Shown here one piece after another: positions 6,843-13,820 of a stretch of 16,564 nt of DNA (within the stretch, counting starts at the first letter, position 1; every line of letters starts with the position of its first letter). The notes under the pieces were generated by a model, which was not told the DNA's origin, did not search any database, and worked only from the letters and a program-made list of their open reading frames with translations. The stretch lies in NCBI GenBank assembly GCA_001940645.1, contig MDVS01000042.1, forward strand, positions 1-16,564. Direction: 5' to 3'. The position numbers and the translations under genes were made by a program. The stretch is from Candidatus Heimdallarchaeota archaeon LC_3. GTDB lineage: Archaea > Asgardarchaeota > Heimdallarchaeia > Hodarchaeales > LC-3.

Positions 6843-7088
6843 TTATGCTTTAACAACCCAAGTCTTTGAGTATCCATCATAGGATCCGCTGACTGTAGTC
6901 TCTGTTAATTTACTAAATAATTCTCTTATGAATTCAAATTGATCTACTTCTGGATTATCCCAATTCAGAATTAGCTTGTCTTTATTACTTTCAACGTTAA
7001 AAGCATTAAGAATATTGCATAGGTTAGACCAGTTGCTTGTACTGGAATTCTTGTTCCTATTCTTAATCACTCTTACATTCTGAGACAT
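6843..7088 (-). CDS. Small protein (81 residues), paralogue of the one at 9636
   Basis: Not a family I can name. Its ATG (7088-7086) follows immediately on the TAG stop of the secreted-peptide gene, so the two are cotranscribed and translationally coupled. From residue 33 it aligns without gaps to the 96-residue protein at 9636-9926: ESNKDKLILNWD with ESRGDLIILSFD, and TTVSGSYDGYSKTW with VAVSTSYNKEEKHW. The shared pattern is a helix, a strand with 'LIL..D', a long helix, then 'VS.SY....K.W' and a final strand, an alpha/beta mini-domain of about 60 residues. No signal peptide or cysteine is conserved. It is presumably cytosolic and probably a binding partner, but no function can be stated. 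Confidence 0.6.
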   Translation of the reverse strand: MSQNVRVIKNRNKNSSTSNWSNLCNILNAFNVESNKDKLILNWDNPEVDQFEFIRELFSKLTETTVSGSYDGYSKTWVVKA

Positions 7089-7340
7089 CTAATTATCACC
7101 TAAATTACCGGAGGCTTCAGATTGACCAAATCCTAAAATCCTATCTGGTATTGCGGTCTGAGCTTCCTTATTCAGTCCAACGTTATCTTCAAAATATCTA
7201 TCTGGTATTGCGGTCTGAGCTTCCTTGGCAGGCTGTACATCCGATGCAGCAGAAGCAACGATGAATAGTGAGGCTAATAGAATTAATGGTATTACTACTT
7301 TCACAATTGGTTTCAATGATTTCATTTCTAGTGTCACCAT
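7089..7340 (-). CDS. Small secreted peptide precursor with repeated KEAQTAIPDR motif
   Basis: The precursor has 83 residues from ATG 7340; a second ATG at 7325 gives 78 and starts MKSLKPIVKVVIPLILLASL, a good signal peptide (two Lys, then about 17 hydrophobic residues, then ASAAS as cleavage site). The mature part of some 50 residues carries KEAQTAIPDR twice, 19 residues apart (positions 39-48 and 58-67). At DNA level 29 bases (7141-7169 and 7198-7226) are identical with a period of 57, so the duplication is recent or kept identical. There are no cysteines. It is the first gene of a pair with the 81-residue protein (stop and start codons touch) and lies downstream of a response regulator. A secreted signal peptide is one reading, a small surface protein another. 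Confidence 0.6.
   Translation of the reverse strand: MVTLEMKSLKPIVKVVIPLILLASLFIVASAASDVQPAKEAQTAIPDRYFEDNVGLNKEAQTAIPDRILGFGQSEASGNLGDN
7141..7226 (-). repeat. 57-base tandem repeat, two copies, inside the secreted-peptide gene
   Basis: A block of 29 bases is identical at 7141-7169 and 7198-7226 and encodes KEAQTAIPDR; the flanks are partly conserved. The 57-base period keeps frame (19 codons). Confidence 0.8.
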
Positions 7341-7473
7341 TTTCAGCTAACTCTTTCTGCCCTTAAAATAGGTTTCGCAGCATTTTACTAACTATTTTCT
7401 TACACAACACAAAAAAAATTGATACTTATCTCTGACAAATTTCATAGCTAAATCCACTGCAATGATCTAACTA

Positions 7474-7938
7474 TTATATGAGATAAAATCCTAATTTATC
7501 AATTGTATTTTGAATATTAATGTCTTTTTCAATACATTCAACAATACCTAATGATTTAGCTTCACTTACGATAGCATTGGATATAAAAGACGAGAATAAT
7601 ACGAATGGGATAACAATACCTTGATTATTAAGCTCTTTGAAAAATTCTAATCCATTTTTTGGAAACATATTATAATCAGAAATGATTAGATTAATATTGT
7701 CAAGTTCATTTAAAATATTTCTGTATTTTTTGTTCTTAAGCTTATTCATATAATTCATAGCTTCTTCAGGTGAAGAAAACGTTAGGTAATCGTATTTATT
7801 ATTGAAACTTGTAAAAAGAAACTTATACATAACTAATTGATCCTCATTGTCGTCTACAATTAAAATTTTTCTTTTTGTATTACTTTTACTATCTTCGTAC
7901 ATAGAATCATTAATACGACTAGTTGATACTGATTGCAT
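7474..7938 (-). CDS. Single-domain response regulator (CheY-like receiver)
   Basis: The protein has 154 residues: a 20-residue polar N-terminal tail, then one receiver domain. KRKILIVDDNEDQ holds the acidic pair Asp29-Asp30, LIISDYNMFPKNGLEFF holds the phosphorylated Asp88, LFSS gives the switch Ser116/117, and CIEKD the conserved Lys138. All residues needed for phosphotransfer are present. There is no output domain, so it works by protein contact, like CheY or Spo0F-type proteins. No histidine kinase lies in the window. The gene is divergent from the 502-residue winged-helix regulator, and 133 bases upstream of the secreted peptide on the same strand. Phospho-dependent binding to one of these neighbours is possible but unproven. 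Confidence 0.85.
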   Translation of the reverse strand: MQSVSTSRINDSMYEDSKSNTKRKILIVDDNEDQLVMYKFLFTSFNNKYDYLTFSSPEEAMNYMNKLKNKKYRNILNELDNINLIISDYNMFPKNGLEFFKELNNQGIVIPFVLFSSFISNAIVSEAKSLGIVECIEKDINIQNTIDKLGFYLI

Positions 7939-7960
7939 AGCTTGTTCCTACAATTTTTTT

Positions 7961-7974
7961 ACTGGAAATCCAGT
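7961..7974. promoter_or_regulatory. Operator-like inverted repeat before the response regulator
   Basis: ACTGGAAATCCAGT has perfect 6-base arms around AA, 22 bases upstream of the receiver gene's ATG and in the divergent region shared with the 502-residue regulator. The position fits repression of the receiver gene. The binding protein is unknown. Confidence 0.35.
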
Positions 7975-8113
7975 TCTAAGTATAAAATTGTATGGAGGGC
8001 TTAAATATGTGCTCCGCCTTAAAGGTCATATTATGCAAAGTTTTATGAATAAATTTACTAATATAATACTACTCAAATTACTGTCAAAATCACTAGTATG
8101 GTGAAAAATACTC

Positions 8114-9622
8114 ATGGATAATAATAACCAATCATCATTTAATTTCCAGATTTTGGAAAAAGAGATGATAAAAAATATTGTCGAAGGGTATTTTGAATGT
8201 AAATCATTTTTTCAAGCACATCATGACAATACCAATATTGAATCTCACAAAGAAAAAGAAAAATTCCTAAAAAGAATCAGTCGAGAGTTTTTTGAGAAGT
8301 TTCAAAATCATCCGTATTGCGTAAAAGATGATTATGGTCGGGAGGTTCTTGAAAAAAATAATCGAGTTTTATTGAAATTTCGATCAGGAGGTTTCTTTTT
8401 TCCCAGGACGTTTTCGCATTTCATGGATCGATTACAGGATATAAATATCACTCCTGTCCGAGAAATTGATCTCACTGATTTAGATGAGTATATGAAAGGT
8501 TTTTCTGATCTTGATAGCCTTGATGATTTTTTATCAGGGTTTTTTATTGTCATAAAATCATTAACAATCCCACTTCGCGAAAGAGAAGTAGAAGTACTAA
8601 AAATTTTGACCAAACCTGAATTTTTACTCAAGGATGCTGAAGGTAAACCCCGAATCCATTCCCCTGAGATTGAAGAAATTGTAGCTGCATTAGGGTATTC
8701 CAAGAAAAATCTCCTCCGAGTCAAACGATCGGAAAATTTAATGTACAATTTCCGTGTTTGTTGGACAAATATGATCGCAATGAACCCAGCAAAATTCGGA
8801 TTCTATTATGCCCAGTTTGAATATACCCCTGAAATGGAAGGAGTAGAAAAAATCAAGCCGTATCTTGTTTGGGATTTACCATTAAAAGATAGGAGGATAG
8901 CCATAGCCTGTGTGCCTTTCGGAAATGTCAATGAGTTACTAAATCCTTTTGATTATACTCAACTTACTGATTGGCTTTGGAATGCTAATTTTCAAGATTA
9001 TTCTCATGATAAACATGATTCCCAACATGGATGGAGTGAATTTGAAATCCCTGATATTCTTTCCAATTATTATCGAACAGGAAATTTCGTCCACTGGGAT
9101 TTGGAACGATCCTATAAAGACGAATTTAATGAGAATGAAGTAGAAATTATCAAGAATTTAACAAAAACAAATACTTTATCACTTCGTTCACTGGATCTTT
9201 TGTCCAAAAATCTTAGTTCAGGTGGTATAAGACATATACTTAACCAATTCGTTGAAAATGGTGTCTATCAACAATATCCGAACGTAGCATTCATAGGATT
9301 AAAGGATATTATATTTGTAACGATTAAGTGTGAAGATAAAGATTATTTCCAGAATATTGTTCATAATCTGTTATCCTATCCAGTGGCTCATGTGTTTTCC
9401 AACGAAAAGCAAAATCTTATAATAGGGTATATTCATGTTCCTGGAGTTTTGGTTAACAAGATCACTGACAAATTCAATTTATTATCCCTTTTACTAAAGG
9501 ATAAGATTTCAATTGAATACGAATTGCTTCCCAATACTAAAAAAATTAGCAAATTCATTGAGTTGAGTAAAATAAACTTCACTGTTAAAAATGGAATAGC
9601 TTATACAATAGACGAAAATTGA
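8114..9622 (+). CDS. Large regulator with two winged-helix regions and C-terminal sensor-like domain
   Basis: The protein has 502 residues. Residues 1-150 are helical and unassigned. Residues 152-222 ('LREREVEVLKILTKPEFLL', 'SPEIEEIVAALGYSKKNLL', then a basic helix 'RVKRSENLMYNF') look like a first winged helix. A middle alpha/beta part covers about 225-330. Residues 336-395 (EFNENEVEIIKNLTKTNTLS ... GIRHILNQFVENGVYQQYP) look like a second winged helix, followed by a small alpha/beta domain (398-475). The last two resemble the interrupted regulator at 5540-6211. It is probably a DNA-binding regulator; the ligand is unknown. A TATA-like CTAATATAATAC (8058-8069) lies about 50 bases before the start. 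It is divergent from the response regulator and ends 13 bases from the opposing gene at 9636. Confidence 0.6.
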   Translation: MDNNNQSSFNFQILEKEMIKNIVEGYFECKSFFQAHHDNTNIESHKEKEKFLKRISREFFEKFQNHPYCVKDDYGREVLEKNNRVLLKFRSGGFFFPRTFSHFMDRLQDINITPVREIDLTDLDEYMKGFSDLDSLDDFLSGFFIVIKSLTIPLREREVEVLKILTKPEFLLKDAEGKPRIHSPEIEEIVAALGYSKKNLLRVKRSENLMYNFRVCWTNMIAMNPAKFGFYYAQFEYTPEMEGVEKIKPYLVWDLPLKDRRIAIACVPFGNVNELLNPFDYTQLTDWLWNANFQDYSHDKHDSQHGWSEFEIPDILSNYYRTGNFVHWDLERSYKDEFNENEVEIIKNLTKTNTLSLRSLDLLSKNLSSGGIRHILNQFVENGVYQQYPNVAFIGLKDIIFVTIKCEDKDYFQNIVHNLLSYPVAHVFSNEKQNLIIGYIHVPGVLVNKITDKFNLLSLLLKDKISIEYELLPNTKKISKFIELSKINFTVKNGIAYTIDEN

Positions 9623-9635
9623 ATAGTAAACAATC

Positions 9636-9926
9636 CTATTTTTTAAAATCCGTAATAATTATTTCCCAATGCTTTTCTTCTTTATTATAGGAAGTACTCA
9701 CTGCAACATCAAGCAAAGATTCAATGCTACTCTCTACAATATCCATTCTTTCGGTATCATCTTTATCGAAAGATAAGATAATTAAATCTCCCCTACTTTC
9801 TCCACCGAACATAAGAACTATCGCTTGAAGAATTCGAAATTTTTCTTTTTTAGTATAATATATCGTTGGTTTTTTTAATAATTCGAAATCTTTACCTAAA
9901 AATTCTTTTAGTCTTTCATCAAACAT
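9636..9926 (-). CDS. Small protein (96 residues), paralogue of the one at 6843
   Basis: Unknown family. Residues 40-93 align without gaps to residues 30-79 of the 81-residue protein at 6843-7088, sharing ES....LIL..D, then VS.SY....K.W. The N-terminal 35 residues (MFDERLKEFLGKDFELLKK ...) are specific to this copy. The charge is mixed, with no signal peptide and no cysteines. It is convergent with the 502-residue regulator (13 bases between stops) and has about 75 bases to the small genes further upstream. The two copies flanking the regulator suggest a function tied to it, but this is inference from position. Confidence 0.55.
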   Translation of the reverse strand: MFDERLKEFLGKDFELLKKPTIYYTKKEKFRILQAIVLMFGGESRGDLIILSFDKDDTERMDIVESSIESLLDVAVSTSYNKEEKHWEIIITDFKK

Positions 9927-10002
9927 TTGCCTTATCCAGCTTAATAAGTTAGATTCGAGAATTCTCTTGCATTATAGGACTTTAATTAATTAATTTCATA
10001 AT

Positions 10003-10131
10003 CTAAAATTTCATATAATATCTCTTATAAAACTCAATTCTATTAACAGCATCATTTATCAGCTTTTGTAACTTTTTAAGATCGTCTTCATTCAATTCAT
10101 AACTTTCATCTGTAAATTGATCTTGATTCAT
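10003..10131 (-). CDS. Small acidic helical protein (42 residues)
   Basis: ATG 10131 to TAG 10003 encodes MNQDQFTDESYELNEDDLKK, then LQKLINDAVNRIEFYKRYYM and KF. An acidic head is followed by one amphipathic helix ('DDLKKLQKLINDAVNRIEFY'), which is typical of a real small protein rather than of noise. It lies 20 bases after the DUF4177-like pseudogene on the same strand, so they may have been one operon. No family is recognised. Confidence 0.45.
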   Translation of the reverse strand: MNQDQFTDESYELNEDDLKKLQKLINDAVNRIEFYKRYYMKF

Positions 10132-10151
10132 CACTATCTTTACTTAAATCT

Positions 10152-10331
10152 TTACTGCCCTTCCAAGGATCTTAATGATTTCTGGTGGTGCAATATTAAT
10201 AATGCATGAATCCGTCCACTTCCAGGTGAAATGGTTTGCATTAGCTCTCATCCTTCTTTTTCATATTTATTTAGCTCTTCTTCAAATTTGGGTGCTTCAT
10301 CCATACTTATTGATAACACTTTGAAAGTCAT
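10152..10331 (-). pseudogene. DUF4177-like small protein with in-frame TGA at the conserved Trp
   Basis: ATG 10331 gives MTFKVLSISMDEAPKFEEEL, NKYEKEG, then TGA (10250-10248), and the same frame continues ELMQTISPGSGRIHALLILH, HQKSLRSLEGQ and stops with TAA (10154-10152). DUF4177 proteins have the form '..yKV........leE.LNkyg.eGW.lvsv.pg.......lilkR'. Every part is here, in order, with TGA exactly at the Trp of 'eGW'. A TGG-to-TGA change is the simplest explanation. The total of 60 codons is normal for the family. The small domain has no assigned reaction. UGA as selenocysteine or Trp is less likely, because TGA also ends the 502-residue gene nearby. Confidence 0.7.
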
Positions 10332-10475
10332 TTATATCACAACATATGTTTTTCCCTTATCAATAAAAAATATTGTGAGTAATATTTTCCAAATGATTCT
10401 CGAAATTAATACACAAAAATATTTTCTTGCACAATAAGATTCATGCGAACAAAACCGAAGAGACCAGTTATTATG

Positions 10476-10556
10476 TTAATTACATACAGGAATCCCACAA
10501 GTCTTGCAACATTGCTTTGTGATATATCGGTGAAACGGTTTGATTTGATTTGTCAT
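10476..10556 (-). CDS. Very short cysteine-rich frame (26 residues), doubtful
   Basis: ATG 10556 to TAA 10476 gives MTNQIKPFHRYITKQCCKTC then GIPVCN. Cys16/17, Cys20 and Cys25 make part of a zinc knuckle. GAGGAA stands 6-12 bases before the ATG like a ribosome binding site. It is either a tiny metal-binding peptide or the start of a longer zinc-ribbon gene that has been cut. Confidence 0.3.
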   Translation of the reverse strand: MTNQIKPFHRYITKQCCKTCGIPVCN

Positions 10557-10693
10557 TTCAATTCCTCATAATTTTGGTTCTGTTATCACGTTCTAAAGCT
10601 ATTAATAGTCTGTATTTTGTGTATACAATTGCTTTCTTAAGTATTCCTCCAAAGGTTACTATATTTCGATTATTTTAGGTATTATCTTCTTGG

Positions 10694-12154
10694 CTACATT
10701 GACATTTCACTATGATAATCAAATAGAGCTTCTGAAATATATCTTTGTAATTCTAAATCTTTAATTTTTCTTTCAAATGGAGCCAATTTTCTCCTGTCTT
10801 TTACAATTGTTATTAGCTGCTCTTTTTCTATCTCTATTCGTTCTTCTAACTTATTGAGTCCATTATCTCTTGAAATTTCTAATGCTTCGTTTAAAAAAGT
10901 ATAAGACTTATTCAAATCTCCTCGTAATACAGAGAGTTGTGTTGAAATTAATTTTGAATATATAATATGTGAATACAAAGAGTATTTTTTCCCTAAATTA
11001 AAGATTTTATTATTTATTACTTCTATTTTCTGAATTGCTTCAAAATTGTTATCAGATATTTTCGCTTCAATTATATGTAATTCACACAGGTTATAAAGAG
11101 CTAATACTTGTTTTTCAAATGGAAGATAAGAGGAATTCACTAGTTGTTCAAGTATTTGAATTGCTTTAACTTTGTCTTTTAGTTGATTACTCTTTTTTAG
11201 TAATTCAGCTTCGATTAAGTCAAATTGATCTAGTAAATCAAGTTGATTTACTAACAATTTAAATTTGATTTTCCGTATTCTGCGATAATAAAGGTCCAGT
11301 GCTTGAGACAAATATCCACTATCAGCAAAAAAGATAATAAAATCATAAATATTAGTTAAATAACTTGAATTAGTTAAACCATTCATGAATTTATCAAAAA
11401 CTTTCAGTGCTTGATCTATATCATTTCTAGCTATAAATATTTTTCCCATTTTCAATCCGAGAGTAATTTTTTCATCGATATTCTCTAAAGAATCAAAAAA
11501 ATTGTAACTTTTTTCATAATACAGATAGGCTACTTCAAATTCTCCCATTTGAAAGTAAATATTACCCATTTCAATGAATAAAAATGCTTCAAAGTTATAA
11601 CTAGCTCCATTTTTTGATTTTAATAATAATTCCTCTGCAAGATCACTTGCTTTAGCTAAATTTCCCTGGATTATATTGCACCTTATGATAAAAAATTGTG
11701 ATTTTAACGATTCAATTGAAGCAATTTTTTTATCAGGATAAAAATCAAAAATCATACTTGATAGTTCAAAGAAATATTTTGCTAACGTTAAATTTCCATA
11801 GACTAAGTAACTCCAACCTAAAAATCTGTACATTAAAGCTTCATGCCAAGTTTTTCTCCCTAACTTACTAGAAATAATATTTTCTTCGAAAATAGTAATT
11901 CCATTCTTGAGATCATTTTTTAATATTTTAAACGTCCCAAGTTGTAATTGTTTAATCCAAAATTTATTCCAATTAGTTTTTTGAATCCTATAGGTTTTTG
12001 GTGAATTAGTTTTTTTTCCTGATCTTTTAGAATAAGAAGTAAAAAACATTGGTAATGATTGTGTGAAGAGTTTTTCCCAAATAATTTTGAAATCAGATTT
12101 GGTATCCCAATTTTTTTTGTCCCAAATTGAATATTTCAAAGTATTTTCAACCAA
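10694..12154 (-). CDS. TPR-repeat protein
   Basis: The protein has 486 residues and consists of paired helices. Clear tetratricopeptide-like units include ALMYRFLGWSYLVYGNLTLA, FLFIEMGNIYFQMGEFEVA followed by YLYYEKSYNFF, and LGLKMGKIFIARNDIDQALK, all with the G/A-Y-A/F-A pattern spaced by about 34-40 residues. Such domains hold partner proteins or peptides. There is no enzyme domain or membrane segment, so it is cytosolic. The TTG at 12154 is taken as start because an upstream in-frame stop (TAA within the end of the preceding gene) blocks extension and the next Met is at residue 36. It begins 10 bases after the kinase-like gene, so the two form an operon and very likely act together. Confidence 0.75.
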   Translation of the reverse strand: MVENTLKYSIWDKKNWDTKSDFKIIWEKLFTQSLPMFFTSYSKRSGKKTNSPKTYRIQKTNWNKFWIKQLQLGTFKILKNDLKNGITIFEENIISSKLGRKTWHEALMYRFLGWSYLVYGNLTLAKYFFELSSMIFDFYPDKKIASIESLKSQFFIIRCNIIQGNLAKASDLAEELLLKSKNGASYNFEAFLFIEMGNIYFQMGEFEVAYLYYEKSYNFFDSLENIDEKITLGLKMGKIFIARNDIDQALKVFDKFMNGLTNSSYLTNIYDFIIFFADSGYLSQALDLYYRRIRKIKFKLLVNQLDLLDQFDLIEAELLKKSNQLKDKVKAIQILEQLVNSSYLPFEKQVLALYNLCELHIIEAKISDNNFEAIQKIEVINNKIFNLGKKYSLYSHIIYSKLISTQLSVLRGDLNKSYTFLNEALEISRDNGLNKLEERIEIEKEQLITIVKDRRKLAPFERKIKDLELQRYISEALFDYHSEMSM

Positions 12155-12164
12155 AGTACAAAAT

Positions 12165-12860
12165 TTAATTTTTTAATTTTTCTAACCATTCTCTAATTAA
12201 TTCCTGTTCGCTTAATGTCGGATTGGATAGAATTAAGTCAATATACATGATATGATTATCTGTTGTGATTTTTACATTTTTTAAGAATGGATCAATTATC
12301 ATACCTTCTTGACTCAATTCTTTCATGTAATGGAAGATGGAAGGAATATTTCTAATCCCTGCAGCAAGTAAAGTTTGTAATTCATCACCACTTACCCACT
12401 CTGTTAATAAAACCGGTATTTTACGATCATCATGATCAACTGCTCCTACAGCTAATACATCTGGAAGTTTAAATGGGTATGTAAAGCTTTCCCAAGACAA
12501 AATATTTGCTTTTATAGTGGTTAGAGTATGAATGAACAATTGTGGTAAAATTTCCTGATTATAAAATTTGATAACAAATAGATGGTCTCTAATAATTGCT
12601 TGTATTATTTGATAAGCCTGATTACCTCCTCTTGAAAATTTTTTAATAAATTTATATTTTTTTCTTGATTTTTGATCAGTATTTCTGATTACATCAATGA
12701 TTTCATTAGCTAACTCTTCAATTTCTATTTTTCTGAGGGTTTTCCATTTTTCTGTAACTAATAATCGCATATTATCAAAGGTATAAAGTTGTAGGAAATC
12801 TTTATCAACTATAGGTTCAAGGTTTAGTTTTCGGTTGGATGATTGAACAATTTCACTCAT
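12165..12860 (-). CDS. Compact protein-kinase-like protein
   Basis: The 231 residues fit a reduced kinase-like fold, judged from motifs alone. FSRGGNQAYQII (76-86) could be the glycine-rich loop, VIKFY (Lys98) the ATP-contacting Lys strand, LLTEWVSGDEL (151-161) the hinge, IIDPFLKNV (Asp190, Asn195, in the D-x4-N spacing of 'HRDLKPEN') the catalytic loop, and MYIDL (Asp208) the metal-binding 'DFG' position. The gap from hinge to catalytic loop is only about 35 residues, as in small atypical kinases such as Bud32/RIO-type. The His of HRD is Ile here. It may phosphorylate a protein, or be an inactive binding module. It is the first gene of an operon with the TPR protein, 10 bases downstream, a probable partner or substrate. 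Confidence 0.5.
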   Translation of the reverse strand: MSEIVQSSNRKLNLEPIVDKDFLQLYTFDNMRLLVTEKWKTLRKIEIEELANEIIDVIRNTDQKSRKKYKFIKKFSRGGNQAYQIIQAIIRDHLFVIKFYNQEILPQLFIHTLTTIKANILSWESFTYPFKLPDVLAVGAVDHDDRKIPVLLTEWVSGDELQTLLAAGIRNIPSIFHYMKELSQEGMIIDPFLKNVKITTDNHIMYIDLILSNPTLSEQELIREWLEKLKN

Positions 12861-13312
12861 ATTATTCCATTCCGTGCTTGAAACATGATTGGAGATATTA
12901 ATCTCGGGTAACTAAGACTTATTTTTAAGAACTGTAGAATTTTTGTCTTAACGATCCTATCCTCGGGAGTTTTCACAGAGGTCTTTGCCAATACATGAGA
13001 AAATAATTGAACTAGTGAAAATCAATGTATTATTTTAGTTCATTCTCATATTTATCAAAATAATTTATATTTAAATATTTCGGTGATTAGTCTCGAGTTT
13101 TGCTACCTTTTTTTCTGATCTTTTTAGCAATATTAAGATTTTAAGATCTTAATCTCTATAACATAATCAATTAACATTTTATTTGAGATTGACCGAGAAT
13201 TGTAGCAGCCTCAAAATGACTTCCTTTTGAAAAAAACCATTACTGGTTGAATTTCAATAACGAAAGAATATGCTTTATCCTCGTTCAATGAAACTTCGAT
13301 TATTTAAATTAA
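12861..13312. other. Intergenic region with palindromes
   Basis: No gene is seen. TTAAGATCTTAA (13141-13152) is a perfect 12-base palindrome, and ATTAAGAT (13132-13139) pairs with ATCTTAAT (13146-13153) around a 6-base loop. They lie between two minus-strand genes, about 270-290 bases before the kinase-like gene, so an operator or a terminator of the LRR transcript are both possible. AT tracts near 13060-13080 look TATA-like. Confidence 0.4.
13132..13153. promoter_or_regulatory. Overlapping palindromes, operator or terminator candidate
   Basis: The element combines the perfect palindrome TTAAGATCTTAA with a second 8-base pair of arms sharing its right half, so ATTAAGAT/ATCTTAAT half-sites occur three times. 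Bidirectional use is possible. Confidence 0.3.
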
Positions 13313-13804
13313 TTAGTTTTGTGTTAAATTTTTTAGTTTGGTCACTAATTCAGGAAATTTTTTCAGACAATTTGCTTGCAAGTTGAGATATCTCAAGTAT
13401 TTTAATTGCAACAATTCTTCTGGTAATCCTATTTTTTCTAATCCCAACGCTGATAAGTCAATTCCAATAACTTTTCTATCATGGACCTCTATGTATCTTG
13501 AACTAAGTTTAACTTTAGTTTTTTCTGCTATAGTAGTAATAATTTCTTGTTCTTCCTCATTAAGAGTATTTTTTATCCATGCATAAAAGGGATCAATGGA
13601 TAATCGAAAGATTGGTTCTTCCTGATCTCTTTCATATTCTCCTTTGAGAATGAAATATTCTTTGATTTTCAATTCATTGAAAATTTTAGGTCCGTCATTT
13701 GTCGATAAATTGAAATAGTTAATGAATTCTTGTAGATTTAATCTTAAATTTCCTCCCGAATGAATAAATTCTTGTTCAATTTTATGTAAGTCTGAAGAGT
13801 TCAT
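13313..13804 (-). CDS. Short leucine-rich-repeat protein
   Basis: The protein has 163 residues. Residues 112-163 carry two leucine-rich repeats: VIGIDLSALGLEKIGLPEEL and LLQLKYLRYLNLQANCLKKF, then the start of a third, PELVTKLKNLTQN, where the protein ends. The first 110 residues are helical and basic/acidic mixed, with no known domain; they may be a cap or an effector-binding part. LRR proteins of this sort make protein contacts. Ending inside a repeat is unusual: after the stop, the +1 frame continues LINLNNRSFIERG, which would fit a continued repeat ('L.NL.NN'), so a frameshift near 13315-13330 is possible. It lies 16 bases downstream of the frame that follows the heptanucleotide array and probably shares its transcript. 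Confidence 0.6.
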   Translation of the reverse strand: MNSSDLHKIEQEFIHSGGNLRLNLQEFINYFNLSTNDGPKIFNELKIKEYFILKGEYERDQEEPIFRLSIDPFYAWIKNTLNEEEQEIITTIAEKTKVKLSSRYIEVHDRKVIGIDLSALGLEKIGLPEELLQLKYLRYLNLQANCLKKFPELVTKLKNLTQN

Positions 13805-13820
13805 ACTATCAGATTTCTAA

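Larger units (their letters stand above)
9927..10693. other. Region of small and broken genes
   Basis: This stretch holds, on the minus strand, a 42-codon frame (10003-10131), the DUF4177-like pseudogene (10152-10331) and a 26-codon cysteine-rich frame (10476-10556), described separately. The rest (10332-10475, 10557-10693) is AT-rich and I see nothing else in it. Confidence 0.5.

Noticed and set aside
8332..8748. Minus-strand frame of 138 codons inside the 502-residue regulator
   Set aside because: Ser/Arg-rich antisense shadow; the plus strand has domain structure and a similar C-terminal region elsewhere in the window.
10231..10437. Plus-strand frame of 68 codons
   Set aside because: It is antisense to the DUF4177-like pseudogene and its spacer, which is the better explained strand.
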